Positions 17,988-26,871 of a stretch of 64,000 bases of DNA are shown piece by piece. The notes under the pieces were generated by a model that saw only the letters and a program-made list of their open reading frames with translations, was not told the origin of the DNA and did not search any database. The DNA lies in assembly GCA_047638815.1 (NCBI GenBank), contig JBLIMR010000007.1, positions 6,713-70,712 on the forward strand. The letters run 5' to 3'. The translations under genes were made by a program, and so were the position numbers. Origin of the DNA: JAJRRH01 sp047638815. GTDB lineage: Bacteria; Bacteroidota; Bacteroidia; Flavobacteriales_D; JABDKJ01. The first letter of the stretch is position 1. Each line of letters starts with the position of its first letter.

Positions 17988-19502
17988 TTAATGTTTAAAG
18001 TGTCTTGTTCCTGTGAATACCATTGCCATTTCATTTGCATTGCAAAAGTCAATAGACAACTGATCTTTTATTGATCCTCCTGGTTGAATAACGGCCTTTA
18101 TGCCAACTTTATTAGCTATTTCGACACAGTCTGGAAAAGGGAAAAAAGCATCTGAAGCCATTACTGCTCCATTGAGATCAAAGCCAAAATTTTGAGCTTT
18201 CTCAATCGCCTGATTTAATGCATCAACCCTACTTGTTTGACCAGTGCCACCCGCGAAAAGTTGATTGTTTTTAGCTAGAATGATTGTGTTAGATTTTGTG
18301 TTTTTACATAGTTTGGAAGCAAAGATAAGATCATTTATTTCACTATCGCTAGGGGTTCTTTTTGTTGCATTTTTGAGGTCTTCCTCTTTGTCAGTTCGGA
18401 TATCCTTATCCTGCCATAGGTAGCCGTTCAATATAGTTCTAATCTGATCTTTAGAAATCTCATTCGATTTCTGTTTTAGAATGATCCTATTTTTCTTGGA
18501 CTGTAGAATCCTAAGTGCCTCTTCGTTATATTCTGGGGCAATTACCACTTCACAAAAAAGTTCGTTAATTTTCGAAGCGGTTTCAATATCCATTGTTTTA
18601 TTGCAAATAAGGATGCCGCCAAAAGCAGAAACAGGATCTCCAGCAAGAGCATCAACATACGCTTCAGCCAACGAAGATCGAACGGCCATTCCACAAGCAT
18701 TGTTGTGTTTTAGAATAGCGAATGCAGGCTGAGAATCATCAAATTCATTCATGATTGAAACGGCAGCATCTACATCCAATAAGTTGTTGTAAGACAATTC
18801 TTTTCCATGAAGCTTGTCGAATATTTGTTTTAAATCACCAAAGAAGATTCCTTTTTGATGAGGGTTTTCACCGTATCTCAGATTTTGACCTTCTCCTAAC
18901 TTGAGGGTTGAAGGTTTACTATCATTGAAATATCCTTGTATGGAATTATCGTAATTCGAAGATATAACAAAGGATTTTCCAGCCAAATGTTTTCTTTCTT
19001 CAATACTCGTGGAGCCATTATTCTTGGTTAGAATATCGCTAAGGAAGTTGTACTCATTTTTTGAAGGCACTATCACTACGTCTTTGTAGTTTTTTGCTGC
19101 GGCTCGTATGAGGGAAATACCACCAATATCAATTTTCTCAATAATTTCATCATGTGGTGCACCTGATTTCAAGGTTTCTTCAAAGGGATATAGATCCACT
19201 ATAACCAAGTCTATTTTTGGAATTTCGTATGTCGCCAATTCAGTTTCGTCTTGATCATAATCTCTTCTGCTAAGTATGCCACCAAATACTTTTGGGTGTA
19301 ATGTTTTGACTCTACCACCTAAAATGGAAGGATATTCTGTGATGTCCTCTACTGGAATAACGTCAATTCCTTGACTTTCAATAAATGCTCTAGTTCCACC
19401 AGTGGAATATATTGAAACATTTTTTTCTTTTAATATTTCGAGGATGGGTTCAAGATTTGATTTGTCAAAAACCGATATTAGGGCTGATTTTATTTCTTTC
19501 AA
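17988..19502 (-). CDS. purH: Bifunctional AICAR formyltransferase / IMP cyclohydrolase
   Basis: It catalyses the last two steps of IMP synthesis. The N-terminal MGS-like IMP cyclohydrolase domain has IYSTGGTRAFIE and LGGRVKTLHPKVFGGIL. The formyltransferase domain has LRYGENPHQKG, the KHNNACG catalytic segment, and DAFFPFPDCVE. Length is 504 residues, normal for Bacteroidota. purH upstream of mreB on the same strand is a common order in this phylum. Confidence 0.97.
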   Translation of the reverse strand: MKEIKSALISVFDKSNLEPILEILKEKNVSIYSTGGTRAFIESQGIDVIPVEDITEYPSILGGRVKTLHPKVFGGILSRRDYDQDETELATYEIPKIDLVIVDLYPFEETLKSGAPHDEIIEKIDIGGISLIRAAAKNYKDVVIVPSKNEYNFLSDILTKNNGSTSIEERKHLAGKSFVISSNYDNSIQGYFNDSKPSTLKLGEGQNLRYGENPHQKGIFFGDLKQIFDKLHGKELSYNNLLDVDAAVSIMNEFDDSQPAFAILKHNNACGMAVRSSLAEAYVDALAGDPVSAFGGILICNKTMDIETASKINELFCEVVIAPEYNEEALRILQSKKNRIILKQKSNEISKDQIRTILNGYLWQDKDIRTDKEEDLKNATKRTPSDSEINDLIFASKLCKNTKSNTIILAKNNQLFAGGTGQTSRVDALNQAIEKAQNFGFDLNGAVMASDAFFPFPDCVEIANKVGIKAVIQPGGSIKDQLSIDFCNANEMAMVFTGTRHFKH

Positions 19503-19675
19503 GATTAGAAAATATTTAAGTGATCAATGATTTGCAATTTTATAGACAATGGTTGATTTAACTGCGTATTTCTTTCAGTTTTTGTTAAAACATACTCACA
19601 ATTTCTTAAGGTTTATAATCGGATGTAATGTTGAAACGAAATTGTCAAGTTTCATTTTGGTCCTGATTTTGGACT

Positions 19676-19683
19676 TATCTTTG
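19676..19683 (+). promoter_or_regulatory. -7 box for the HEYGH membrane protein gene
   Basis: TATCTTTG lies 22 nt before the ATG at 19706. A TTTTGG at 19655-19660 could serve as the -33 element, although the spacing (about 16 nt) is slightly short. Confidence 0.5.
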
Positions 19684-19705
19684 TATTGTAGCATCTTTCT
19701 GCATC

Positions 19706-20185
19706 ATGGGAAAATTACAACGGACGATAATCTCTTACCTTTTTTCAGGTTCAATCCGCTCATATTTAAGACGATGGATCTGGGAATTGCCGCAAACTCT
19801 TCTGGGAATAGTATTGTCTTTTATTTTCGCTATAAGTGGGAGCGTCATGTATGCCGAGGAGGCTGAAGGTGTTCTCGTAATAGTCACTAAAGGAAGGTGG
19901 GGAGCCATGTCTCTTGGCAATATTATCATTGGATCTTCTTCAATTGCACCAATTGTTGGAAATCAATTGTTTATGCACGAATATGGACACTCTATTCAGA
20001 GTCGTTCAGTTGGGCCCATTTACCTTCTGATTTACGGACTGCCTAGCTTGTTTTCAGTTATTTTTCACGGAACTACTCATCATAAAACATATTTGGAGCG
20101 GTATGCAAATAGACTTGCGTACAAACATTTCAATACAAAATATCTTTTTGAGCATTGGGATGTAGGAAACTACCCGATAGTTTAA
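19706..20185 (+). CDS. Small membrane protein with HEYGH (zincin-like) motif, function unknown
   Basis: It has 159 residues with hydrophobic segments at about 28-48, 72-85 and 104-120. The segment LFMHEYGHSIQSR (about 88-100) contains HExxH, the zinc site of metallopeptidases, at the edge of a membrane helix. That is compatible with a small membrane-embedded protease or a relative lacking activity. A third metal ligand cannot be assigned. The good -7 box supports this start; the overlapping frame beginning at 19549 is a shadow. Its stop codon interlocks with that of the convergent gene at TTAA. Confidence 0.65.
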   Translation: MGKLQRTIISYLFSGSIRSYLRRWIWELPQTLLGIVLSFIFAISGSVMYAEEAEGVLVIVTKGRWGAMSLGNIIIGSSSIAPIVGNQLFMHEYGHSIQSRSVGPIYLLIYGLPSLFSVIFHGTTHHKTYLERYANRLAYKHFNTKYLFEHWDVGNYPIV

Positions 20186-21255
20186 TCAAACTCTTTCAAA
20201 GTTGATTTTGCTTTTGAGGCATAAAAATGAGGCGTATCTATCAAGTCATTCAATATCATCATACACTTCGATTTCTCTCCTTGCTTCAAATATGCCATGG
20301 CTAAAAACCAGTCGCTTTCTTCATTAAAAACGTTGAATGAATGTTCTCTGGATTGCTGTAAAAAGGAAACGGATTTTTTAGTGAGTCCAATATTGTAATA
20401 TGCTAAACCACCATAAAACAGAGCATTTGCATCGTTAGGGTAATGCCTTAATATTGTGTTGTAACCTCTTATTGCTTTCTTTAATTTTTCATTTTTAAAA
20501 TCACGCATACAATCAATTAAAAATTCGGTATACAATATCTTCTTGGTATCCGTTTCCGTAAATTGAGCCGAATCGTTATTCTCGTATTGGGCAGAGACCG
20601 AATTTAACAGACTTTGTTCAAAGAGAACTCCTGATCTATAATTTTTGTAATTGGCTACTTTGAAATTGAACAAATAGTATACAGGATGTTCATTTTCTTT
20701 TATGTTTTGATCGGGAATGACCGCAGTGATACTTTTTATGGTTTTAGTCTGAACTGGGTCAATATAATTCTCAACTTGGGGCTCCATAGCTTGATTTGAA
20801 ATCTCTTCAGGACTTGTGTTTTCCAACCATAGATTCTTGGGCAATGTAACAGCCTTATTGAGCTGGACTTCTTCCTTCTCTTCCAAATGTACATCGCGCT
20901 CAGGCTCTATTCCTCTTGAGATGCTCATTTCTGATGAAGTGTGTAAATCATGATTTGGAAATGATTTGTTGTCATCTTGAACGAGTGGGCTAAGAAAGTA
21001 AAGTGCAGTGACAAGCATAATGCCTGGAGCAATAAAGGAATTGTAAAAAGGTTTTGGCCGCATTTTTATCACAACTTCCTTCAGTAATTGATCGTGTCCA
21101 AATTGGTTGATGTCAAGTTCGAATCCATCCAAGGCATCACTTAGAAACGGATCATTTGAAGCGTCCATTTCCAATTGGTGCATTTCGGCATCGCTTAGCT
21201 TTCCTTGATGATATTTAACTATCATCTCTCTGTGTTGTTTATTGATCAAAGACAT
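20182..21255 (-). CDS. Anti-sigma-like membrane protein with C-terminal TPR region
   Basis: The 357-residue protein begins with a helical segment (YHQGKLSDAEMHQLEMDASNDPFLSDALDG) that resembles the cytoplasmic domain of Bacteroidota anti-sigma factors, without a zinc-binding His/Cys set. One membrane helix follows at about 70-88 (PGIMLVTALYFL). The outer part ends in TPR-like helices (about 235-350, with HYPNDANALFYGGLAYYNIG). It overlaps the ECF sigma gene by 17 bp. The likely role is membrane sequestration of that sigma factor; this is inferred from architecture and position. Confidence 0.7.
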   Translation of the reverse strand: MSLINKQHREMIVKYHQGKLSDAEMHQLEMDASNDPFLSDALDGFELDINQFGHDQLLKEVVIKMRPKPFYNSFIAPGIMLVTALYFLSPLVQDDNKSFPNHDLHTSSEMSISRGIEPERDVHLEEKEEVQLNKAVTLPKNLWLENTSPEEISNQAMEPQVENYIDPVQTKTIKSITAVIPDQNIKENEHPVYYLFNFKVANYKNYRSGVLFEQSLLNSVSAQYENNDSAQFTETDTKKILYTEFLIDCMRDFKNEKLKKAIRGYNTILRHYPNDANALFYGGLAYYNIGLTKKSVSFLQQSREHSFNVFNEESDWFLAMAYLKQGEKSKCMMILNDLIDTPHFYASKAKSTLKEFD

Positions 21256-21817
21256 GATTTTTTTCTAATTTTATTTTTAAGTTTCTTTTGCCATTCTGAA
21301 TATAACTCTTTACTTTCTTTTTTTCTTCACTCATAATTGCAGCTATTTGATCATAAGATTTTTCTTCAATGAAAAATAACTTTATGCAAAGCTTCTGTTT
21401 GTGGTCCAACGCATCAATTGCGCTTATCAAATGCGTCAATTGATCTTCCTGCAATAACTTTACATTTAGTTGAAAGTGAGAGTTGTCGGCAATTTCATAG
21501 TTCTCATTTTCTCGAACGGTATTAAGTTTCTTCTTTTGTCTGAGATACATCAAACAGTGATTTTTGGTGAGCATATACAGCCATGATTTAAAGGCACTTA
21601 CTTCGTGTTTTTTTAATTTATTCACCAAGATTTCAAAAATCTCCATACTGAGATCCTTAGCTGTTTCGACATTTTTTGAATATTTCAAACAGGTACCATA
21701 TATCAAATGGGAATACCTTGTGTAAAGTATTCCCAAATCGTTCATCCTCCCAAATGAACGATATGACCTAATGAGTGCATCATCAGATTTTTTTAATATT
21801 TCATCTCGTTTACTCAA
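21239..21817 (-). CDS. ECF-type RNA polymerase sigma factor
   Basis: 192 residues with sigma region 2 (YSKNVETAKDLSMEIFEIL, then FKSWLYMLTKNHCLMYLR) and region 4 (LDHKQKLCIKLFFIEEKSYDQIAAIM, then KVKSYIQNGKRNLK). Region 3 is absent, as in ECF sigma factors. The ATG overlaps the stop of the upstream plug-domain gene in an ATGA arrangement, and its 3' end overlaps the anti-sigma-like gene. The three are therefore translationally coupled. Target promoters are unknown. Confidence 0.92.
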   Translation of the reverse strand: MSKRDEILKKSDDALIRSYRSFGRMNDLGILYTRYSHLIYGTCLKYSKNVETAKDLSMEIFEILVNKLKKHEVSAFKSWLYMLTKNHCLMYLRQKKKLNTVRENENYEIADNSHFQLNVKLLQEDQLTHLISAIDALDHKQKLCIKLFFIEEKSYDQIAAIMSEEKKKVKSYIQNGKRNLKIKLEKNHVFDQ

Positions 21818-22518
21818 TTGTTTCTTTTACGGTAGAAGTCCATGTAGGATTTGGTTTCAAGAATAATAACACCACCAGTTATATCACCATAAGAGGCAGG
21901 TACTCCACCGGTATATACATTTAAACTTTTAATGGCGTTTGAGGGCACGTTGGCAAAACTGTTTCCAATAATCCTTACTCCATCAATAAAGGTACTAATA
22001 CTTTGTGGACGTGATCCTCGAAAGTACAATTCCTGACCATCATTCCCTGAGTTGATTCCAGGCAACTGGGCAACGATACCCATTGGACTTTTTGAACTAG
22101 CGTTTCTTTTTAGGTCAACTTCGTATATCGCTATAAGAGAAGGGTTGTCTCTTATTACTAATGGAGGTTCCCATGTAATATTTATTACGGGTAGCATGTT
22201 GTTAGCGAGTTCTAGGTTGTTTAAAAAAGTAGTCTGGTCTGCGATAACAACTATATCAGACATAATTAGGTCGCTAAATTCGAGCGTGGTTATTTTAAGA
22301 TTGTATTCACCGGGTTGAACCGGAGAAAAGTCGAATTTCCCTTTAACATCTGTTTGGACATTATAAGTGACTACATCATTTGTTAATCTAACAGTCGCAA
22401 ATAAGACAGGTTCTTTATTTTCTTGTGAAATAATGCTTCCATTGATTTCTCCAAAATTCTGAGCGCTAATTTGTACCGTTAATAGGAGTACGGCTATTGC
22501 TAAATATTTTTTTTTCAT
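21814..22518 (-). CDS. TonB-receptor-like protein lacking the beta-barrel (carboxypeptidase-regulatory plus plug domain)
   Basis: A signal peptide (1-19, ending ISAQ) is followed by a CarboxypepD_reg-like domain (about 24-110; INGSIISQENKEPVLFATVRL). A TonB plug domain follows (about 120-225) with QLPGINSGNDGQELYFRGSR, STFIDGVRI and GGVPASYGDITGGVI. The protein ends after 234 residues where a full receptor would begin its barrel, and the sigma gene starts at once in another frame. No barrel remnant was seen downstream, so this looks like a stable short form rather than a recent break. It may signal to the sigma/anti-sigma pair. Confidence 0.78.
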   Translation of the reverse strand: MKKKYLAIAVLLLTVQISAQNFGEINGSIISQENKEPVLFATVRLTNDVVTYNVQTDVKGKFDFSPVQPGEYNLKITTLEFSDLIMSDIVVIADQTTFLNNLELANNMLPVINITWEPPLVIRDNPSLIAIYEVDLKRNASSKSPMGIVAQLPGINSGNDGQELYFRGSRPQSISTFIDGVRIIGNSFANVPSNAIKSLNVYTGGVPASYGDITGGVIILETKSYMDFYRKRNN

Positions 22519-22645
22519 CTCTATAAGTTTTATTGTTTTTATTGAGATGCATGAAATAAGGCTATTCCATAACAGATGATAAAAAAAAATTATTTTGAAA
22601 AACTTGAATTCTCAAAGGGCTATATGCAGGCGAGCCTAGATTCAG

Positions 22646-23254
22646 TTACATCTCAAATGCAACAACCTCACGAACCTGAGGAATCATGCTCTGAAGCAAG
22701 CTTTCAACGCCATTTTTGAGCGTGACAGTAGATGATGGGCAGCCAGAGCAAGAACCCTTAAGAACAACAGTTACAGTTCCGTTAACAAATGATTTATAGT
22801 CAATAGCACCACCGTCTCTTTCTACTGCGGGACGAACGTATTCTTCGAGGATGGATTGTATCTTCTCATCGAATTCAGACGGTACTGAAGAGAAATCAAT
22901 TTCTTCCTTCTCGTTATTTTTCGAAGAGTTTCCTTTAGCAGGTACTTTTTGTACAGCCAATTGTGAGCCCATCAGATCCTTTTGAATAAAGGTTCTGAGT
23001 TCGTCTTTAATATCATTCCAATCAAGATCTGGCGTTTTCGAGACAGTAACGAAATTACTCATAACGAAAACGGCTTTAACAAAAGGAAATTGAAATAATT
23101 TTACTGCTAATTCTGATGAGCCCTGGGCATCATCGATATTCTGATACTCAGCAAGCTCACCATGCTCGATTAACATTCTATCAGCAACAAATTTTAAACT
23201 TGCCGGATTCGGGGTCATTTCTGTGTACACGTATGTTGGGATGATTTGACTCAT
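22646..23254 (-). CDS. Nfu-type iron-sulfur cluster scaffold protein
   Basis: The 202-residue protein has the N-terminal Nfu domain (EMTPNPASLKFVADR) and a C-terminal NifU-like domain with the cluster-binding CSGCPSS (about 170). It carries Fe-S clusters to client proteins; LipA, encoded 4 kb away, is a known type of client. An exact -7 box lies 17 nt upstream of the ATG. Confidence 0.93.
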   Translation of the reverse strand: MSQIIPTYVYTEMTPNPASLKFVADRMLIEHGELAEYQNIDDAQGSSELAVKLFQFPFVKAVFVMSNFVTVSKTPDLDWNDIKDELRTFIQKDLMGSQLAVQKVPAKGNSSKNNEKEEIDFSSVPSEFDEKIQSILEEYVRPAVERDGGAIDYKSFVNGTVTVVLKGSCSGCPSSTVTLKNGVESLLQSMIPQVREVVAFEM

Positions 23255-23271
23255 GAGAATTATTATTTCTA

Positions 23272-23279
23272 CAAATTTA
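23272..23279 (-). promoter_or_regulatory. -7 box for the nfu-like gene
   Basis: On the minus strand this reads TAAATTTG, 17 nt before the ATG at 23254. It sits in the short gap shared with the divergent gamma-carbonic-anhydrase-like gene. Confidence 0.5.
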
Positions 23280-23320
23280 CAACTTATATAACTATTTTGG
23301 CCTCAATTAAAATATTGAAT

Positions 23321-23836
23321 ATGTCACAGATAATATCATGTAGAGGAAAAAGTCCCGAAGTAGGGGAGGATTGTTTTATTGCCCAAAACGCAACTTTAAT
23401 AGGCGATATCATATGTGGTGATCAATGCAGTTTTTGGTTTAATGCTATTGTTCGTGGTGATGTGCACTATGTGAGAATGGGGAATAAGGTCAATGTTCAA
23501 GATGGAGCCATAATTCATTGCACCTACGAAAGATTTCCAGTTAATATCGGCAATAACGTTTCTATAGGTCACAATGCTATTGTCCATGGTTGCACTATTC
23601 ATGATGACGTATTAATAGGTATGGGTTCGATTGTCATGGATAATGTGGTTGTGCATTCCGGATCCATTATAGCCGCTGGTGCAGTTGTTCTGGAAAACAC
23701 CATTGTAGAGGCAGGGACGGTATATGCAGGTGTTCCTGCAAAGAAAGTAAAGTCAGTGGATGAAAAATTAGCAAGTGGTCAAATAAATCGTATTGCCAAT
23801 AGCTACACGAAATACTCCTCTTGGTTTAAGAAATAA
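23321..23836 (+). CDS. Gamma-carbonic-anhydrase-family left-handed beta-helix protein
   Basis: 171 residues of hexapeptide repeats forming a left-handed beta helix. The His ligands lie in IIHCTYE and GHNAIVHGCTI, matching the metal site of the gamma-CA/YrdA/PaaY group. Some members hydrate CO2, others are inactive or act on other substrates. I start at ATG 23321 (MSQIISCRGKSPEVG). An earlier in-frame ATG at 23246 would overlap the divergent nfu promoter and adds a poorly matching leader. Confidence 0.88.
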   Translation: MSQIISCRGKSPEVGEDCFIAQNATLIGDIICGDQCSFWFNAIVRGDVHYVRMGNKVNVQDGAIIHCTYERFPVNIGNNVSIGHNAIVHGCTIHDDVLIGMGSIVMDNVVVHSGSIIAAGAVVLENTIVEAGTVYAGVPAKKVKSVDEKLASGQINRIANSYTKYSSWFKK

Positions 23837-23837
23837 A

Positions 23838-23868
23838 AAAAGGATGCCCATATGAGCATCCTTTTAAA
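23838..23868. terminator. Bidirectional rho-independent terminator
   Basis: Perfect 10-bp arms AAAAGGATGC and GCATCCTTTT flank an 8-nt loop, with A-rich and T-rich flanks. It lies between the convergent gamma-CA-like gene and the T9SS propeller gene. Confidence 0.85.
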
Positions 23869-23887
23869 AGTCTATTTTATTGGAGAG

Positions 23888-26701
23888 TTATTTTGAAACG
23901 ATAACCTTCCCAGCTTTAAATACCTTGCCATCTACATTAACGGTAACAATGTACGTTCCTGTAGAAAGATCTGAAACATTGAATTCAATGTTATTAGCAC
24001 CTTGTTGTAATTTCCCCTGATTGAAAGCAGCTGCTTTCTTGCCGAACAAGTCAAACATCTCGATGTTTACTTCACTTGTGTTTTCAAGAGTAATGTTAAG
24101 TCTAGCAAACTCAGCAGTTGGGTTTGGATAAATAATTAAACTACCATCAGCATTCTCAACTCCTGCCGCTATTTCTTCAACTCCTACCAGGTTGAATTCA
24201 CCCGCTGAGAAGATTCCACCACCATGAGTACCAGCATAAATGTTACCAGTGTTCACTTTACCTTGAACTGTTTGTTGTTTTAAATCATAAACTGGAACTC
24301 TGTACAAATCGTTGGTGTTGCATTCTTCCCATTCTGTATCCCCCATGTCTGTAGTTACCCACACACCATATTCCGTACCAGCTAAAATATTTTCACTTTC
24401 CATATCAAATGTAACAGAGTAAACAGGCATTCTCACAAGATCTCCATCAATGTTCCATATTGATGTGAAATCGTCATTTCCTGTAGCAGAAAGTGCATTG
24501 TCAGTATATACAACATGGTCTATTGCTGCGTAAGTACCTCTAGAGGCCAATAGTCTATCGTTATTTTCAACATCAATACTAATGTCAGTAACAACGGCAC
24601 CACCACTGTATATTTGTACAATATCCAATGCGTTTAATTGGTCCGGTGTATATGCACCTGTCAATCCAGATATTCTGTAAATTCTACCCGAAGTTGTTCC
24701 AATGAATAGTGAATTTCCGTCAGGAGTGTATTCAAAACAAATTGGTGCCCCACTTATATTGTAATCTGCCCAATCCGTAGCTGGATTCAGAGTATTGTTT
24801 ACAACATTTCTAGTTAGACAAACAGCCCCATTGTCACCATAAGCATACAATGTTTGCACAAAATCTTGCAACATAAGTGTGTCTCCAGCGTTTGCATCTG
24901 TAAGTGCATTGGTTGTCAAAGCTCTTGAGAATGAGGTGCTAACGTAATTTATTTCATCACCCTCTTCGATGCCACCTGTTGGCACTATGTATTGAATGCT
25001 TTCTGGTGCATTTAATTCATTGAAGTTCTCATAATATTTAAAGCATGAGTAGAATGGAGCCATGCCTTGTCCCGATGTGCCGTCTTTCAATCCGATTGGT
25101 CCACCACTACCACCGCCTTCTAGGTTATAAAATACAATACCAAGTGAGTTGTACTGAGAGCCAACAAATATTACAAGCTCTTCTTGAGAAGACTCCACAT
25201 CAAATCCATCTCCACCGTTAACTTCAAACCCTTGAAGATTTGTACTTCCTCCGTCACCCGCTATAGCAGTAGTTCCATTGTCCTGCATCCCACCGAAGAT
25301 GGCTCCTTCGCCACTAAAGGCTATGCCATAAAATTGAGAAGTTATGTAGTTGTAATTTCTTGACCAATAGCCCGTAATTGTTTGATCGGTAGATCTAAAC
25401 ACACCACCATCACAACCAATGTAAAATATTCCATCCGAGTCCCATTCAAAAGTTTGGATATCAGAATGTACATAACTGTCATCATTCGGCATATCAAAAT
25501 TGTTGTTTATTTGATCCCATCCACCATTAATGTTAGTCTCTGTAGATCCAGGACTTATATTCCAACGGTGCATTTCTATACCTCCAAGGATTATGCTACC
25601 CGGTTGACTTGGAACAACGGTTAAACAATTGTCATACCATCCCTGAGTATTAGACCCAAATGGGCAGAAAGAAAGTGGATTACCATTACATTCACCTGCT
25701 ATTTCAGTAAAGTACTCACCACCGTTTATCGAACCAAATACACCTTTTAATGCCCCACTAGAAGTAGTGGTAGCATACATGTAGTTTCTGTCTGTAGGAG
25801 ATATAGCAACAACCTTTCTGCCAGAACCAGATGTTGGTATATCACCGTCTGAGCTTCCCATCACACTTGAGAAGTTATCTCCACCATCCTGCGAAACTCT
25901 TATAATTGAATTGTTCACAGCAATTATTCCCAATCCATCATCGGAAATATCAAAATCTTGAACTTTTGAAGAAATCTTATCATCGAATTCTTCAGTTACA
26001 TCGTTATATGTTGCTAGACCGCCACCATAAGCAACCCATACAACATCGTCATTAACAGGACTGGCAGCAACCTCGTCAACAGTTTCCCATACCCCAGTAC
26101 TGAAATCAATTCCACTAGGTTCGAATATCGCAGTAAACGTTTCTCCTTCGTCTGTAGATTTAAACAATCCATGACCAAGAGTCCCGGAACCAGTGTTCGA
26201 GCCACTCTCGAATTCAGGGCTATTTCCAGAACCAACATAAATAGTTCCATTTCCCAATCTTGTGACTGAAGAAACACCAATGAAGCTGTTTAAACCCTCA
26301 AGTCTATTCCATGTAGCACCATTGTTGTTTGACTTCCATAATCCACCAGTAACTCCACCAGCTAGTATTTGATTTGGATCATCTTTGTATACGTGTAATG
26401 CTCTTGTTCTACCGCCAATATTGTCAGGGCCTTGAACAATCCATTCATACTGATCGTTTTTGTTTTCTCTGTTTGACGGTCGCTTAGCCATTGCCTTTCT
26501 GACCTTAATCTCTATGTCTCTGTCAATTTCTCCTGTTTCCGGATTTGCCCTTAACAGTTTATAGTGCTCAGCAGCGCCATTGGCCTCAGCCTCTATTTTG
26601 AGATCCGCACGGGGAGTGTAAGTTTTCTCTGATACATTAGTTGTTGCGAAATATGCTCCAACAGCTATAAGTCCAATAAGAAAGAGATAAGATTTCTTCA
26701 T
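23888..26701 (-). CDS. Secreted beta-propeller protein (BNR/sortilin-like) with T9SS type A sorting domain
   Basis: The 937-residue protein has an N-terminal signal-like helix (5-20). Repeated propeller blades run from about residue 85 to 830, several with Asp-box-like S.DGG/S.NNG.TW sequences (for example KSNNNGATW, KSTDEGETF). The C-terminal about 85 residues form a T9SS type A sorting domain with IYPNPT, a FDLFGKKA segment and LSTGTYIV, ending in KVIVSK. It should be exported through the Por machinery and either shed or anchored. Its ligand or substrate is unknown; catalytic sialidase residues cannot be assigned. Confidence 0.88.
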   Translation of the reverse strand: MKKSYLFLIGLIAVGAYFATTNVSEKTYTPRADLKIEAEANGAAEHYKLLRANPETGEIDRDIEIKVRKAMAKRPSNRENKNDQYEWIVQGPDNIGGRTRALHVYKDDPNQILAGGVTGGLWKSNNNGATWNRLEGLNSFIGVSSVTRLGNGTIYVGSGNSPEFESGSNTGSGTLGHGLFKSTDEGETFTAIFEPSGIDFSTGVWETVDEVAASPVNDDVVWVAYGGGLATYNDVTEEFDDKISSKVQDFDISDDGLGIIAVNNSIIRVSQDGGDNFSSVMGSSDGDIPTSGSGRKVVAISPTDRNYMYATTTSSGALKGVFGSINGGEYFTEIAGECNGNPLSFCPFGSNTQGWYDNCLTVVPSQPGSIILGGIEMHRWNISPGSTETNINGGWDQINNNFDMPNDDSYVHSDIQTFEWDSDGIFYIGCDGGVFRSTDQTITGYWSRNYNYITSQFYGIAFSGEGAIFGGMQDNGTTAIAGDGGSTNLQGFEVNGGDGFDVESSQEELVIFVGSQYNSLGIVFYNLEGGGSGGPIGLKDGTSGQGMAPFYSCFKYYENFNELNAPESIQYIVPTGGIEEGDEINYVSTSFSRALTTNALTDANAGDTLMLQDFVQTLYAYGDNGAVCLTRNVVNNTLNPATDWADYNISGAPICFEYTPDGNSLFIGTTSGRIYRISGLTGAYTPDQLNALDIVQIYSGGAVVTDISIDVENNDRLLASRGTYAAIDHVVYTDNALSATGNDDFTSIWNIDGDLVRMPVYSVTFDMESENILAGTEYGVWVTTDMGDTEWEECNTNDLYRVPVYDLKQQTVQGKVNTGNIYAGTHGGGIFSAGEFNLVGVEEIAAGVENADGSLIIYPNPTAEFARLNITLENTSEVNIEMFDLFGKKAAAFNQGKLQQGANNIEFNVSDLSTGTYIVTVNVDGKVFKAGKVIVSK

Positions 26702-26788
26702 GTTTAAAAAATAAATTTCACTTGTTAATACAAAACCTCGAACAACAATATGAGTGGCATTAATACCGACTCTATTTCGGGGCGATCA

Positions 26789-26796
26789 CAAAGATA
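26789..26796 (-). promoter_or_regulatory. -7 box upstream of the T9SS propeller gene
   Basis: On the minus strand this reads TATCTTTG, 87 nt before the ATG at 26701, in the 170-bp gap after lipA. Confidence 0.5.
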
Positions 26797-26871
26797 AAAG
26801 TATTCTATAAAGAAAAAAATGTAATGTGCTTTGGGAGTGAAGTTTTTAGAATCAAAATTTCAGTTCTGTGA

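Noticed and set aside
19549..19866. A 105-codon frame overlapping the start of the HEYGH protein gene.
   Set aside because: The -7 box at 19676 lies inside it and the gene in the other frame has clear membrane segments; no family match.
22519..22645. Possible terminator after the nfu-like gene (TTGA/TCAA palindrome followed by T-rich DNA).
   Set aside because: The stem is only 4 bp, too weak to call; read-through into the plug/sigma operon cannot be excluded.
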